DNA of 64,000 nucleotides from assembly GCA_958450325.1 (NCBI GenBank), contig OY288259.1, positions 23,740,734 to 23,804,733 on the forward strand, in the 5' to 3' direction. This DNA comes from Agrostemma githago. Its lineage: Eukaryota; Streptophyta; Magnoliopsida; Caryophyllales; Caryophyllaceae. Under the pieces are notes generated by a model. That model ran no database searches, was not told the DNA's origin, and worked only from the letters and a program-made list of their open reading frames with translations. The position numbers were made by a program, and so were the translations under genes. Within the stretch, counting starts at the first letter, position 1; every line of letters starts with the position of its first letter. Positions 32,001 through 42,366 of the stretch are shown piece after piece.

Positions 32001-35000
32001 TCAACAACCAAAACTAGTTCCATCTCCATCAAGGGCATGTAAGAACAAGTCGAAGGCCCTAGAGAAGTCTTCAATCAAGCTCGAGATATAACCGACCACA
32101 TCCCGAGGCTCTTCAAGGCCTTGCATCGACATTCCCGGGGCATCCCGATCTACTAAGTTCAATGGCTTGAACTTGTACTTGCGATCCTTCGGGATATACC
32201 CGAACGTCCAACGATCCTCACGTGACCCCAAGGGAGGCTCATCTTCTTCCTTGTCATTGCACTTCAACTTGTCATCAAGCCCATGAGATGGGCGCTCATC
32301 CTCCTCACTCTCGGAGTCATTATCATCAAGTACATAAGAGTACTTCTTCAAGCTTTGTTCCGGTTCACCCCCTAGATCGATGTCTTTCTTGGCTTGGATC
32401 ATATTGCATGATTCATCCTTAGTAGGCGAAGTGTTGCCTTGGAGGTCGAACACTATCTTTTCCTCGCCTAACTCAAATGTGATCCTACCGTTCTTCACAT
32501 CGATCATGGCACCCGTGGTGTGTAGAAATGGGCGCCCAAGAATAATGGGAGTGTTGGCATCCTCCGGCATGTCAATCACAATGAAGTCGACCGGAATGAA
32601 GTATTTCCCCACTCGTACCGGTACGTCCTCTAACATTCCTAATGGTCGATTGAATGATTTATCGGCCATTTGGAGGGTGAGGGACGTACATTTCAACTCT
32701 TTCATTCCGAGTCGGCAACAAATAGAATAGGGAATGATGCTCACACTCACTCCCAAATCGCATAACGCATTCTTGATCAAGAAGTTGCCTATGGTGCAAG
32801 GGATCGAAAAACTACCCGGATCCTTCAACTTCGGAAGCGTGGAACCTTGGATAAGCTCGCTCACCACCCTCGTGAACGCTACGGTCTCTTCCTTGTCGAC
32901 GGATCTCTTCCTAGCTAAGATTTCTCTCATAAATCTTCCATATGCCTGGATTTGGGTAAGTAATTCGGTGAATGGGACACTAACATCCAATTTCTTCACA
33001 ATACTAAGGAACTTGTCGTAATGAGTGTCCACCTTAGTCTTCATTTGCCTTGATGGGTAAGGCAACTTGATTTGGTACTTGCTTTGCTCAATAGGGGTGG
33101 ACTCTTCAAAAGACACTTTCCTTTTTCCCTTGTCTTTCTCTTGAAGAGGGGGAGGGTTGTCTTCTTGGGGTTTTTCAACTTCCCATAAAACTTGCTCCTC
33201 AATTGGATTTTCATAGCTTGCATTGTCTTGAGAGAGGGATATGACTTCTTGTCTTGGTTCTTGCTCACTAGGGGAAAAAGGGGGTTCATAGGACGTACCA
33301 CTCCTCGTAGTAATAGCATTTACATGCTCAAATTTTGGTGTTTCGCCTTGAGGAGGTAGTTGCCCCTTTTGTCTTGTAGAGATCTCCGAAGCGAGTTGAG
33401 ATATTCGAGTTTCCATCGACTTCGCATGAGCATCTCTTGCTTGGTTGTCCTTTTGAACGTAAGCAAAGAACTCTTGTTGATTTCTTGCCATCTCTTGATT
33501 ACTCCTTTGCATATCCATCATATACTTTTGTACGTCGAAATCCCGTGGTGGAGATGATGGATTATGTGGAGTATCTGTGAGGGCTAACGGAGTACCATAG
33601 TCATGGATAGGAGACCGACTCCTAGGCTTGCTTTGTTGTTGGTGACTTTGATTTGCTTTTTGTTGATGGTTCCCTTGGAACCCATGAGAATTTCCTTGAT
33701 TAAGGCCTTGATTGTGGTTTTGTTGTTGTTGGAAGCCTTGGTTTCCTTTGAAACCGCCTTGATTGAAGTTCCCTTGTTGGAACCCTTGATTGTTGTTGTG
33801 AAAGGTACCTTGGTTATTTTGCTTGAAGTTATTAAAGGGTCTTGGATTACCCATGTAACCTTGGTAACCTTGGTAACCTTGGTTGTTGTCCCTTAAAGGA
33901 GGTGGAACATAGGGACGATGTTGTTGTTGATGTTGAAAGGCTTGTTGTTGAGGGACTTGATTGGAAGCTTGGTATTGATTAGAGTAGGAGGCACCTTGCT
34001 TGAACGCTTGAAAGGCGTTCACTTGCTCAATACTTCCTCTACAATGCATGGGGTCATGACCAACGATTCCACAAGTATCACACATCCCAAAATAAGGCAA
34101 AGGAGGTGCAAACTCCAAAGCATTCACTTCTTGAATCGGTTGATGATGGGAGGAACTAGAGCTTTGAACTTGGTTAAGGTGGCTTTGGAGCTTTTTGTCA
34201 ATGGTCTCCATGTGAGTTCTTAGTTGAGCCCCAAGATCAATGCTCAATTGTGTAATGGTATCTACCTCGTGCCTACCTCCCCGATTTGCCTTCCTAGGCC
34301 TTGAGTATTGCGAATTATGCACCGCCATCTCTTCAATCCTTGACCAAGTTTGGTCATCCTCCACTTCGGTAAACCTACCGTTAGATCCCATGTTGAGTAT
34401 GGCCCTCGAGTCTTCATATAACCCGTTCCAAAATTGTTGTACGAGGAACCATTGTGATAAGCCATGGTATGGACAAGAACGGATCAAGGCTTTGAATCTT
34501 TCCCATGATTCATAGAGGCTTTCATCATCGCGTTGTTGGAAACCCGTGATAGAGGCTCTCAATAGATTTGTCTTCTCCGGGGGATAGAATTGTTGGTAGA
34601 AAGCTAAGGCTAGCTTCTTCCGAGTGTCAATGCCAAGTCTTGCTTTGTCCAACCCCTTGAACCATTGCTTCGCTTTACCAATAAGAGAGAAAGGAAATAA
34701 TACCCACCGGATTTGGTCTTGAGTAATTCCCGTTTGCGAAATAGCGTCACAATAGTCCGAAAAGGTTTCCATGTGTTGATGAGGATCTTCGGTTGGTAAC
34801 CCACTAAATTGACTTCTCTCGACCAATTGGATAAATTGCGTTTTCGCCACAAAATTTCCGGTATATGCCACCGGTAAAGTGGATGGACCCGGCAAAACGT
34901 CTTCCGTGAAGGTTGAGTGAGAAGAAAACTTAGGCATGATTGGATATAAGGGAGAGGATGGTGGTGTAGACGGTGTTGATGTATATGAAGAGGGGGAACT

Positions 35001-35213
35001 AGAAGAAGAATCACCGAAGGGATTGATGAAGGTCCCTCCGGCCGTCTCTCGAGGTGAAATGTTCAAGTCGGCTCCTTGGGCTTGCCCTTGATGAGTATTG
35101 CTTGCACTCGGTTGAGAGATCCTAACCCGATTAATCGTCCATTGGCGAAAGGCTCGAAAGAGTCTCTCCGGCTCTGGATTAAAGAGATAGAAGTCGCCTC
35201 CCCTCCTAGACAT
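32001..35213 (-). CDS. V Gag-protease polyprotein (Athila-like)
   Basis: 1070 codons, uninterrupted, starting MSRRGGDFYLF 225 bases after the 5' LTR. Domains in order: variable N-terminus; retrotransposon Gag core at about residues 125-300 with the KAKQWFKGL segment and the ESWERFKALIRSCPYHG segment; CCHC zinc knuckle CDTCGIVGHDPMHC (CX2CX4HX4C) near 380; a long Q/N/G-rich linker to about 540; then a retropepsin-like aspartic protease near 820-930 with the active-site segment DLGVSVSIIP (plant relatives usually have DLGASV) and the later IILGRPFL element. After the protease comes an acidic spacer and a C-terminal tail with AFDLFLHALDGDG. No RT follows. The product should assemble capsids and process itself; copying and integration would need a partner element. 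The A-to-V change beside the catalytic Asp may affect protease activity. Confidence 0.92.
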   Translation of the reverse strand: MSRRGGDFYLFNPEPERLFRAFRQWTINRVRISQPSASNTHQGQAQGADLNISPRETAGGTFINPFGDSSSSSPSSYTSTPSTPPSSPLYPIMPKFSSHSTFTEDVLPGPSTLPVAYTGNFVAKTQFIQLVERSQFSGLPTEDPHQHMETFSDYCDAISQTGITQDQIRWVLFPFSLIGKAKQWFKGLDKARLGIDTRKKLALAFYQQFYPPEKTNLLRASITGFQQRDDESLYESWERFKALIRSCPYHGLSQWFLVQQFWNGLYEDSRAILNMGSNGRFTEVEDDQTWSRIEEMAVHNSQYSRPRKANRGGRHEVDTITQLSIDLGAQLRTHMETIDKKLQSHLNQVQSSSSSHHQPIQEVNALEFAPPLPYFGMCDTCGIVGHDPMHCRGSIEQVNAFQAFKQGASYSNQYQASNQVPQQQAFQHQQQHRPYVPPPLRDNNQGYQGYQGYMGNPRPFNNFKQNNQGTFHNNNQGFQQGNFNQGGFKGNQGFQQQQNHNQGLNQGNSHGFQGNHQQKANQSHQQQSKPRSRSPIHDYGTPLALTDTPHNPSSPPRDFDVQKYMMDMQRSNQEMARNQQEFFAYVQKDNQARDAHAKSMETRISQLASEISTRQKGQLPPQGETPKFEHVNAITTRSGTSYEPPFSPSEQEPRQEVISLSQDNASYENPIEEQVLWEVEKPQEDNPPPLQEKDKGKRKVSFEESTPIEQSKYQIKLPYPSRQMKTKVDTHYDKFLSIVKKLDVSVPFTELLTQIQAYGRFMREILARKRSVDKEETVAFTRVVSELIQGSTLPKLKDPGSFSIPCTIGNFLIKNALCDLGVSVSIIPYSICCRLGMKELKCTSLTLQMADKSFNRPLGMLEDVPVRVGKYFIPVDFIVIDMPEDANTPIILGRPFLHTTGAMIDVKNGRITFELGEEKIVFDLQGNTSPTKDESCNMIQAKKDIDLGGEPEQSLKKYSYVLDDNDSESEEDERPSHGLDDKLKCNDKEEDEPPLGSREDRWTFGYIPKDRKYKFKPLNLVDRDAPGMSMQGLEEPRDVVGYISSLIEDFSRAFDLFLHALDGDGTSFGC

Positions 35214-35418
35214 ACACTACACACTAGAACAAACGTAAGAACGCCTAGTGCTTTATGGGCACTAGGCAACGACAATAACAAACACAACTAGAGACAAAGA
35301 GAAAAGAAAGCTAAGGAAAGAAGAGAAACTATAAAATATTCACAAGAGAAGATGGGAGAGCACAAAGAAGGGTAACTAAGTCTAGAAATAAGCAAACTAA
35401 GTCTAAACAATGCACCGT

Positions 35419-35435
35419 CCCCGGCAACGGCGCCA
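35419..35435 (-). promoter_or_regulatory. Primer binding site of V (tRNA-Asp)
   Basis: Minus TGGCGCCGTTGCCGGGG, an exact 17-base complement of the tRNA-Asp 3' end, three bases from the LTR. Confidence 0.9.
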
Positions 35436-35438
35436 AAT

Positions 35439-37036
35439 TGATGGTATGGATTTGTCACGTCCCTAGCCGATCAATAAACTACCGACTAACCTAGTGGGTA
35501 GCTAGGGTAAGTCGGGATCGTATCCACGAGGACGGTATATCAAAGCTTAGACTATGTCGGCCTACAAACGAGACTAGGTTACCAAAACAAACACAAAGAG
35601 ACGATAAAAGGAAAACTAATGGTGGAGGAGAAGTATGACTAAGCTAATGATCGAACTAATAAATAAACTAGAAGAACGATGACTAACTAAGGAGATGAAT
35701 TCAAATATGGAAAGAAGTGGGGTAGGTCGGGTTCATAGGAGTAGAAGGGTAATTGGGGTGATCAAGGGTATAGGTGTCTCCTAGTTGTTAGGGTCGGTCC
35801 GGGCTCTCGCAACTTAAACCGATGCCAAGGTGGGTCCGGGCTCTCGCAACTTAGACCCTAGTTCGCGCTCTCGCGACTAAACTATTCTCGACATTTCCAC
35901 ATAATAGACAATCAATGAGAAAATGAGCACAAGTATGGGAAGCATGGCCACTACAACTCATACAAGCATATCAACAAACACATAGAGTGCCCACAATGTG
36001 ACTAACAACAAAGATTCAACCTTTTCCCCTTAATCAACCCTAATCATCCATAATCTACCCCTAATCCCCCTGCTAACCCCACAAGTAATCTACTCACTCA
36101 TCATTAAGAGAAAACTAACCATAATAAGAGAAATCAATGTCACCAAACAAGCATCCATTATCATTAACAAGAACAATAACAATAACAATAAGAAAGGATT
36201 GAAACTAGATTAAATAACTAAGAATAAGAGTAGAGATGATTATACCAACACTAGATGAAGAAAAGATGCAATCTTGTATAAATAAGAACCCAAATAAAAC
36301 CCAAGGTTGTCAATCTTGGAGAATTCTTCAAGTATCCTCTTAATACAAGAACTAATTACAAGGATTAACTAAAGATTAACTAAGATTAAAGGAGGGTTAA
36401 ACCTAATGAGTGAGAATAAATCTAGGGTTTTGGAGGCTTAAGAAATGCTAAACTATCATAAGGTAATGTCTTAATACAAGAGGGGGGTATATATAGGGTT
36501 ACAAATGGAAGGGAGAAGAAAGAAAACAAGGCGCGGGTTACAGCAGGCCCGTCCCGGCCGAGACGGGGTGGTCCCGGTCGGGACGAGGTCGATCCCGGTC
36601 GGGACGCCACCTTCCCGATTGGGATGGACCCAGGTCAGTAACCTTCTTGTTTGTGCACCCCATCCCGAACGGGATGAGGCCATCCCGAACGGGATGGGTC
36701 TTGTAGGCCTTCCTTAAGAGCTCTTTGGTCCCTCCTTGGTTCTCGTGGGCTTCCCATCGATTCTCGGGACTCGGGATCGGGTCTCGGAGGCTCGGGATTG
36801 GGTCCCAAGGTCTCGGGGTCGATTCCAAGGCATCGAGTCATCGTTCCTTCACTCCGTTGGCTCCAAAATGTGTATGTATAGAGTCGGAATCGCTCCAACT
36901 CTTCCAAATTGGTCTCGGGAACCTGAAACGAACTAAAGGAAGCATAAGAAGCCAATAAATCGCTCCCAAGGAGCGATTCCACAAGGAAAATGGGACCAAA
37001 ACACATGTAAATAAGCACTACAAACTACACTTATCA
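35439..37036 (-). repeat. 5' LTR of V
   Basis: 1598 bp, same length as the 3' LTR. TATA (minus TATATATA) at 36495-36488; array at 36544-36696; a perfect hairpin (AATCGCTCC, CAA, GGAGCGATT) at 36958-36978 near the LTR start. Confidence 0.95.
36488..36696 (-). promoter_or_regulatory. V 5' LTR promoter motif set
   Basis: Same TATA and inverted-repeat array as the 3' LTR; in this position it would drive the element transcript. Confidence 0.6.
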
Positions 37037-39205
37037 ATTCCTCTGCAGAAGGAGATAGCTCAATTGAGGAAGATTTGCAATCATGAGCACTAGAGTATCC
37101 TTCTTAAGCTAGTGTCTTCGCAGGAGTCAAGGATGCGTTGTTTAGTATCCATAAAGACAAGGCCCCTGGACCCGATGGTTTTTCCAGTCAGTTCTATAAG
37201 GACGTGTGGGACGTGGTTGGAACTGATTTCGTGGCTGCTGTTAAGGATTTTTTTGTCTCTGGCAAGATCCTAAAGCAGGTGAATGCTACGAATATTACAC
37301 TTATCCCTAAAGTGGAGAGGCCTACTTCGGTCGGTCAATTTCGTCATATATCTTGTTGCAATGTTGTGTACAAGTGCATTTCTAAAGTCTTATATAACAT
37401 ATTGAGGTTGGTTTTACCTGATATCATAAGCCCACGGCAGGGGGGGTTTATCGAAGGGAGGAATATACTGGAGAATGTACTTATTTGCCAGGACCTTATG
37501 CGGTTATATAGTAGAAAAGTTGTATCTCCAAGATGCTTATTGAAGATCGACATTCAGAAAGCTTATGATAGTGTTAAGTGGGATTTTCTCCTACAAATGT
37601 TGGATGCACTTAATTTTCCTCCAGCCTTCTCTGCCTTGGTGTTGGAATGCGTTAGGACCGTAAGTTATTCCCTTAGTCTTAATAGGGATAATTTTGGGTT
37701 CTTTCAAGGAAAGCGAGGCCTGCGTCAGGGGGACCCTATTTTCCCTCTTCTTCTTACCATCTGTATGGAATACTTGTCCAGAACGCTGCACTATGCCACA
37801 TCCAACTTCTGATTTAAGTATCATCCTAAATGCGCCTCGTGAAGCTTTGTCATCTTTTATTTGCAGATGACCTGCTTCTTTTTTGTAAGGGAGACCAGGG
37901 TTCAATCAACGTTTTAATGAGAGCCTTTGCTACTTTCACCAAAACTTCGGGGCTGAGAATGAGTATTGGGAAATCACACCTCTACTATGCGGGCATGACG
38001 AACAATCAGAGGGAAGTTGCTCTTTTTAGTACTGGATATGCTACCGATTCTTTGTCGTTCCGATATCTTGGTATCCTCATTCAAACTACAAAGTTAACGA
38101 AACATGACTGCTCCAAGCTGGTTGAGAATATCACTGGTAGAATAAGAGGATTAGGGACAAAGAAGTTGTCTTATCCAAGTCGACTCATATTAGTTCAGGC
38201 CGTATTGTCGCAGGTACATGTATATTGGGCGATGGTGTTTATGTTACCTAAATGTGTGCTGGCCAGAATCGATTCCATCTGCAGATCTTTCTTGTGGGAC
38301 GGGTCGGAAACATACTAGAGGGTACCGCTAGTGGCTTGGGAGAGAGTATGCGTTCCTAAGAAAGAGGGAGGGTTAGGTTTGCGACAGTTGGTTCAATGGA
38401 ACTCAGTTGCAATTGGCAAGCTGGTGTCGTGGATTTTTGAACAAAAAGAACGATTGTGGGTTCAATGGGTTCAACACTTCCATCTTAAGGGACAGAATTG
38501 GTTTGAATATGAGCCTGGGACTAATGCATCGTGGAGCTGGAAGCAAATATGTGGGTTAAGGAGTTGTTAAAGACCAAGTTCCAGAATGAACAGTGGCGAG
38601 GAGACACCCAACTGTACTCTATCGTTGTTGGTTATGACCTTCTACGTAAGAAGAATCAGGAGGTTGAGGGGGCGGATATGGTCTGGTGCTCTTTGTCCGT
38701 TCCAAAGCATCAATTCTTAATGTGGTTGGCTGTTAGGGATGCATTCAATACTCGAAGTAAACTCTACAGCTTGGGCATAGCAGCGTCGGATAAATGCTGT
38801 TTGTGCGAGCTGTTCCCGGAGACTACGGTGCATCTGTTCTTCTAGTGCGCCTTCAGCATTCAGTTGATGGAGCTGCTGCAAGACTGGCTAGGATTTCCAT
38901 TGCCTTCCTCGCTGCAGGCTGCTACTTCTATTCCTAAGATGGGAGTGCAGAAGATGGTGTGCGCAGCAGCAATTTATGGAATTTGGTGGCAGCGAAATCG
39001 CGGGCATATAGTGTCATTAGGCCTCAAAGTTTATTTATTCAGTTGAAAACAGATTTATGTGTTCGATTAAGGTCGGTTGCCCAAAACAGAATGAGTTGGC
39101 TTGATAGGAATTGGATATTGAGTCTGCTCTAGTTCACCTTGGAAGTGGCCTCATGTACATATAATTGTTGATCTATAATACATCTTACATTTTACCAAAA
39201 AAAAA
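37037..39205 (+). pseudogene. LINE ORF2, RT and C-terminal portion (after V insertion), with poly-A
   Basis: Begins with the second ATTCC copy. RT domain: DKAPGPDGFSSQFY, then TNITLIPKVERPTSV, KIDIQKAYDSV, KRGLRQGDPIFPLLL and the catalytic FADD (LLFADDLLLF) near 37863. The zf-RVT region (MVWCSLSVPKHQFLMWL) and CELFPETTVHLFF follow. Frame breaks near 37811-37830 and 38319-38331, a frame change at about 38560, and stop codons show decay. It ends in an A-run at 39197-39205. Same LINE type as 1372-2424, but far more complete. Confidence 0.88.
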
Positions 39206-39230
39206 TGCATCCGTAGTAGTAGGAAAAGAT

Positions 39231-39436
39231 ACTCCCTTCGAATCCAATTAATGTTCCACCTTTGATTTTTGGGTGAAAATTAAATGTGTGAGAATGAGTA
39301 ACTCAAAAGTGATGGAGAAGGAGAGAGAAATGCAAGTTGAATATGGACCATATATTGATGTCCAAAAATGAAATAAGGGAAGAAAATATAACTCAGCCCA
39401 AAAGAAAATAGGAAATATTAATTAGACTCGGATGAA
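39231..39436. mobile_element. Probable MITE
   Basis: Imperfect terminal inverted repeats: left CTCCCTTCGAATCCAATTAAT and a right end whose complement reads CTACTTCATCCGAGTCTAAT. Size about 0.2 kb, no coding capacity. Family uncertain, Stowaway-like. Confidence 0.45.
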
Positions 39437-39451
39437 GTAGATAGGTTGTTA

Positions 39452-40911
39452 AGAGTATGTACAATTGAGAGGACAATTTACTCTTATTTTTTTCTCTTTC
39501 ATTCTATTTTTTTGACACATCATCTCTTTCTTTTTGTTGTATATATATCAAAATTGAGCCACCACACATACATTTTGTACTCCCCTCCCTATTTAGCTAC
39601 CATCATTTCATCTCTTTCATCCATCTCATTTTCCAGTATCTTCATCCTCTTCATTTTTTTTATCCCGCAATAAAGAATATCCTCTAGCTTAGACTACTTT
39701 TCTAATTATTATTTTAATTATTTATGACTAGTATTATTTTTATTTAACTTGTTTATTTAGATGACCAATGATTGTCTGTATGCACAAGGGGCTAGGCTAA
39801 AATTTCTCTAAAATTAGAAGAAATACTCAACCTTCTCTTACTAAGAGGACCTTCCATATTGATCATACGATCGAGAGGAACTCCTCTTAGAGGAGAGAGG
39901 GTGCTAAGAGGAGGCTAAATCTTCTCTATTAGACCATGTATAATAGAGAGGAGACTCTCATCCTCTTATTTTTTCTTTCACCCACTATTTTTTTACACAT
40001 CATACTCTTTTTCCTCTCCTACATTTTTTACTATCTTCATCATCTTCCTCTTTTCTTCTTCAATTTTTATCTCACAATAGAGAGGATCATCTTACATTAC
40101 TTTTCTTATTATTTTAATTATTGGATAGATAATATTAGCTTACTTTATATTGTTTTCATAATTTACTAAAGGTAGTTTTAAAAAAAAAATGTGTTAAATA
40201 ATATACATTAAATGAGAATGGATGAAACATAACATTAAAAGTACATATTTTTAATTTATGTTTAATTTATGTTCGAGCCTGGAACATAGTTCACATATGC
40301 TTGACTAAATCGTTCTTTGAAGACATGTGTATTTGTTTGTCATGTAATTCTTCATTCCTAGTCATAAAGTTGTGTAAATTTCTCTGCGCGTAAATTTCAG
40401 GAGTAACAACAAATGACTCCGAAAAAAGAGATAGATTAGTCAACGTCATTTCCAAGTAGTTCTTGAACATACTATCGTGGGTCTATATAATTTAGATTCA
40501 TCTTGTGGGTCTGTATAATCCGTCCGCTTTTTTTTATTGCCACATTTCAATAAAATATTCCTCACATATATTTATGAAATGGGACGATAAATAAAAAACG
40601 GAGGGAGTAAAAGATAAAAAATCAAAACGAAAACATACAAAATAAAAACAAATAAAATCATTTCCAATTTTTATAAAAGATAAAAAAAAATGAACACATT
40701 TTAAGAATGGAACATGTGTTTTTAATTTGGCCAATAGGATAAGTACTTTTGCACAAGGGTCAAGATTATTTTTACTCTAAAATTAAAGGAATATGTCTTT
40801 TTTCTCTTACTAAGAGGATGAACAATTAGCAAGGGAGTACAATAGAGGGCATCCTCTTAGAGAAGAGAGAGTGCTAAGAGGAGGATAAATCCTCTCTATT
40901 GTACATGCTCT
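39452..40911. mobile_element. Two related MITEs in tandem
   Basis: The left unit begins AGAGTATGTACAATTGAGAGG at 39452; a second begins AGACCATGTATAATAGAGAGG at 39931; the right unit ends with the inverted form CCTCTCTATTGTACATGCTCT at 40911. Both units end with a conserved stretch containing GTGCTAAGAGGAGG (39901 and 40871). The first lacks its outermost 3' bases, consistent with insertion of the second at its edge. The rest is A/T-rich intergenic DNA. Confidence 0.6.
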
Positions 40912-41166
40912 AATGGGGTATTTTTTTTTTTTTGCACAGATAAAACTAGTTAACGTAAAAACACAAGTTACTACTCGTACATTGTGTTGCGATTGTCAAT
41001 CAGTAGATTATACAACTAGTTGTACATAACAAAGTTTTCGAGTTTTAATTTATTGTAAAATTTTTGAGTTTTAGCGTAAAGTTATCGATTTAAATCACAT
41101 AAATGTTTAAACTCAAAAACTTATAATTCAGCTTAGAAACTTGTATAAGCTAAGTTCAGTAAATAT
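40912..41166. other. A/T-rich intergenic DNA
   Basis: No gene, tRNA or repeat boundary seen between the tandem MITEs and the 5S-like fragment. Confidence 0.6.
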
Positions 41167-41276
41167 ATACCAGCACTAATGCACCGGATCCAATCAGAAC
41201 TCCGCAGTTAACCATGTTTGGGCGAAAGCAATATAAGGATGGGTGACCTTCTGGGAATGCCTCGTGTTTCAGCCCT
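41167..41276 (+). pseudogene. 5S rRNA-like sequence lacking its first bases
   Basis: Aligns with plant 5S rRNA from the ATACCAGCACTAATGCACC segment through GGATGGGTGACC and CCTCGTGTT to the 3' end, by eye about 85-90 percent identical, but lacks the initial GGATGCGATC. The internal control box A is mutated (TTAACCATGTTTGGGCG), the intermediate element and box C are nearly intact, and a T-run follows. A real 5S gene is unlikely; it may be a relic of a Cassandra-type TRIM (whose LTRs carry 5S) or a 5S-derived SINE. Confidence 0.75.
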
Positions 41277-41475
41277 TTTACATTTTTTATGGCTGCTGAT
41301 GCTTACCGTAACTTAAAACAATGCATTATAATTTGATATCCTCTGAAACCGTCATTAAGGGGGGAAAGTTATCGCTTTTACGAGATTTTGATAGCGTGAC
41401 AGTATATCGGAAGTATTACGGAAATTGTACTTTTTATTAGAGAGCAGAACTTCAATATTTACAATATAAATATAC

Positions 41476-41505
41476 GGGTGCGATCATACCGACACACAAA
41501 TGCAC
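41476..41505 (+). pseudogene. Second 5S-like fragment (5' end only)
   Basis: GGGTGCGATCATACC, then GACACACAAATGCAC: this is the 5S 5' end including the bases missing from the fragment 200 bp upstream. It lies about 250 bp before the CHMP1 start codon. Confidence 0.55.
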
Positions 41506-41751
41506 TAGATATATAATCCTATTTTCCAATCTTGGGGGTAAAGAATACGCATCTCCTTGGGAAACATACACCCACTAGACAAGAAGCGCAGTAGACGCGC
41601 TTTCTAAATTCCAAGCCTCCACTACAATAATATCTTACATACAACCTTGTTTCTTAGTATTGTTTATCTAACACCTTCAATCTCACAATCAATCCGAAAC
41701 CCTTCTTTCCACAAACCCTTTAATTCCGATCATTCTTCAATCCGATCAACC

Positions 41752-42366
41752 ATGGGGAACACAGAGAAGCTAATGAACCAAATCATGGACCTGAAATTCA
41801 CCTCGAAATCCCTCCAAAGGCAATCTCGAAAGTGCGAAAAAGAAGAGAAATCCGAGAAACTCAAGGTCAAGAAAGCGATCGAGAAAGGAAACATGGACGG
41901 TGCAAGAATCTACGCGGAAAACGCAATTCGCAAGCGCACGGAACAGATGAACTACCTTCGACTCGCATCCAGGCTAGACGCGGTCGTTTCGAGGCTTGAT
42001 ACGCAGGCGAAAATGCAGGTGATCGGGAAATCGATGGGCAATATCGTGAAATCACTGGAGTCGTCGTTGAACACGGGAAACCTGCAGAAAATGTCGGAAA
42101 CGATGGATCAGTTCGAGAAGCAGTTCGTGAATATGGAGGTGCAGGCGGAGTTTATGGAGAGTTCGATGGCAGGAAGTACGTCCCTTTCGACACCGGAGAC
42201 GGAAGTGAATAGCTTGATGCAGCAGGTGGCGGATGATTATGGGCTCGAGGTTTCGGTGGGGTTGCCGCAGGCGGCAGGACACGCTGTTGCTGCTCCGGCC
42301 GCTGCCGAGAAGGCTGATGAGGATGATCTTACTAGGAGGCTTGCTGAGCTCAAGGCCAGAGGCTGA
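41752..42366 (+). CDS. CHMP1: ESCRT-III subunit CHMP1
   Basis: A single-exon gene of 204 codons starting MGNTEKLMNQIMDLKFTSKS. CHMP1 (yeast Did2) is a late ESCRT-III subunit that recruits and regulates the Vps4 ATPase at endosomes during multivesicular-body sorting; in Arabidopsis CHMP1A/B are needed for auxin-carrier sorting and embryo development. Visible features: basic N-terminal helical region (KSLQRQSRKCEKEE), the GNMDGARIYAENAIRK segment and the C-terminal MIM1 helix DLTRRLAELKARG that binds MIT domains. Length equals the plant family norm. The upstream-extended reading frame from 41647 contains an earlier ATG, but 41752 matches the family start and has ACCATGG context. It faces CRWN1 tail to tail with about 1 kb between stops. 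Looks intact and functional. Confidence 0.97.
   Translation: MGNTEKLMNQIMDLKFTSKSLQRQSRKCEKEEKSEKLKVKKAIEKGNMDGARIYAENAIRKRTEQMNYLRLASRLDAVVSRLDTQAKMQVIGKSMGNIVKSLESSLNTGNLQKMSETMDQFEKQFVNMEVQAEFMESSMAGSTSLSTPETEVNSLMQQVADDYGLEVSVGLPQAAGHAVAAPAAAEKADEDDLTRRLAELKARG

Larger units (their letters stand above)
27398..37036 (-). mobile_element. Element V: young Athila-like element with gag-protease but no RT/integrase
   Basis: 9639 bp with 1598-bp LTRs at both ends and perfect ATTCC duplications. On the minus strand: 5' LTR 37036-35439, primer site 35435-35419, leader, Gag-protease frame 35213-32001, about 3 kb non-coding region, terminal polypurine tract 29009-28996, 3' LTR 28995-27398. The LTRs differ at two sites I could see (T versus C at about 28801 and 28832), so the insertion is recent. 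RT, RNase H and integrase are absent, not mutated: the frame passes from protease to an acidic tail and a stop. This fits the TR-GAG idea (terminal-repeat elements with only GAG) plus a protease. Confidence 0.93.

Noticed and set aside
41167..41276. Functional 5S rRNA gene
   Set aside because: Missing 5' end, mutated box A, single copy with no array.
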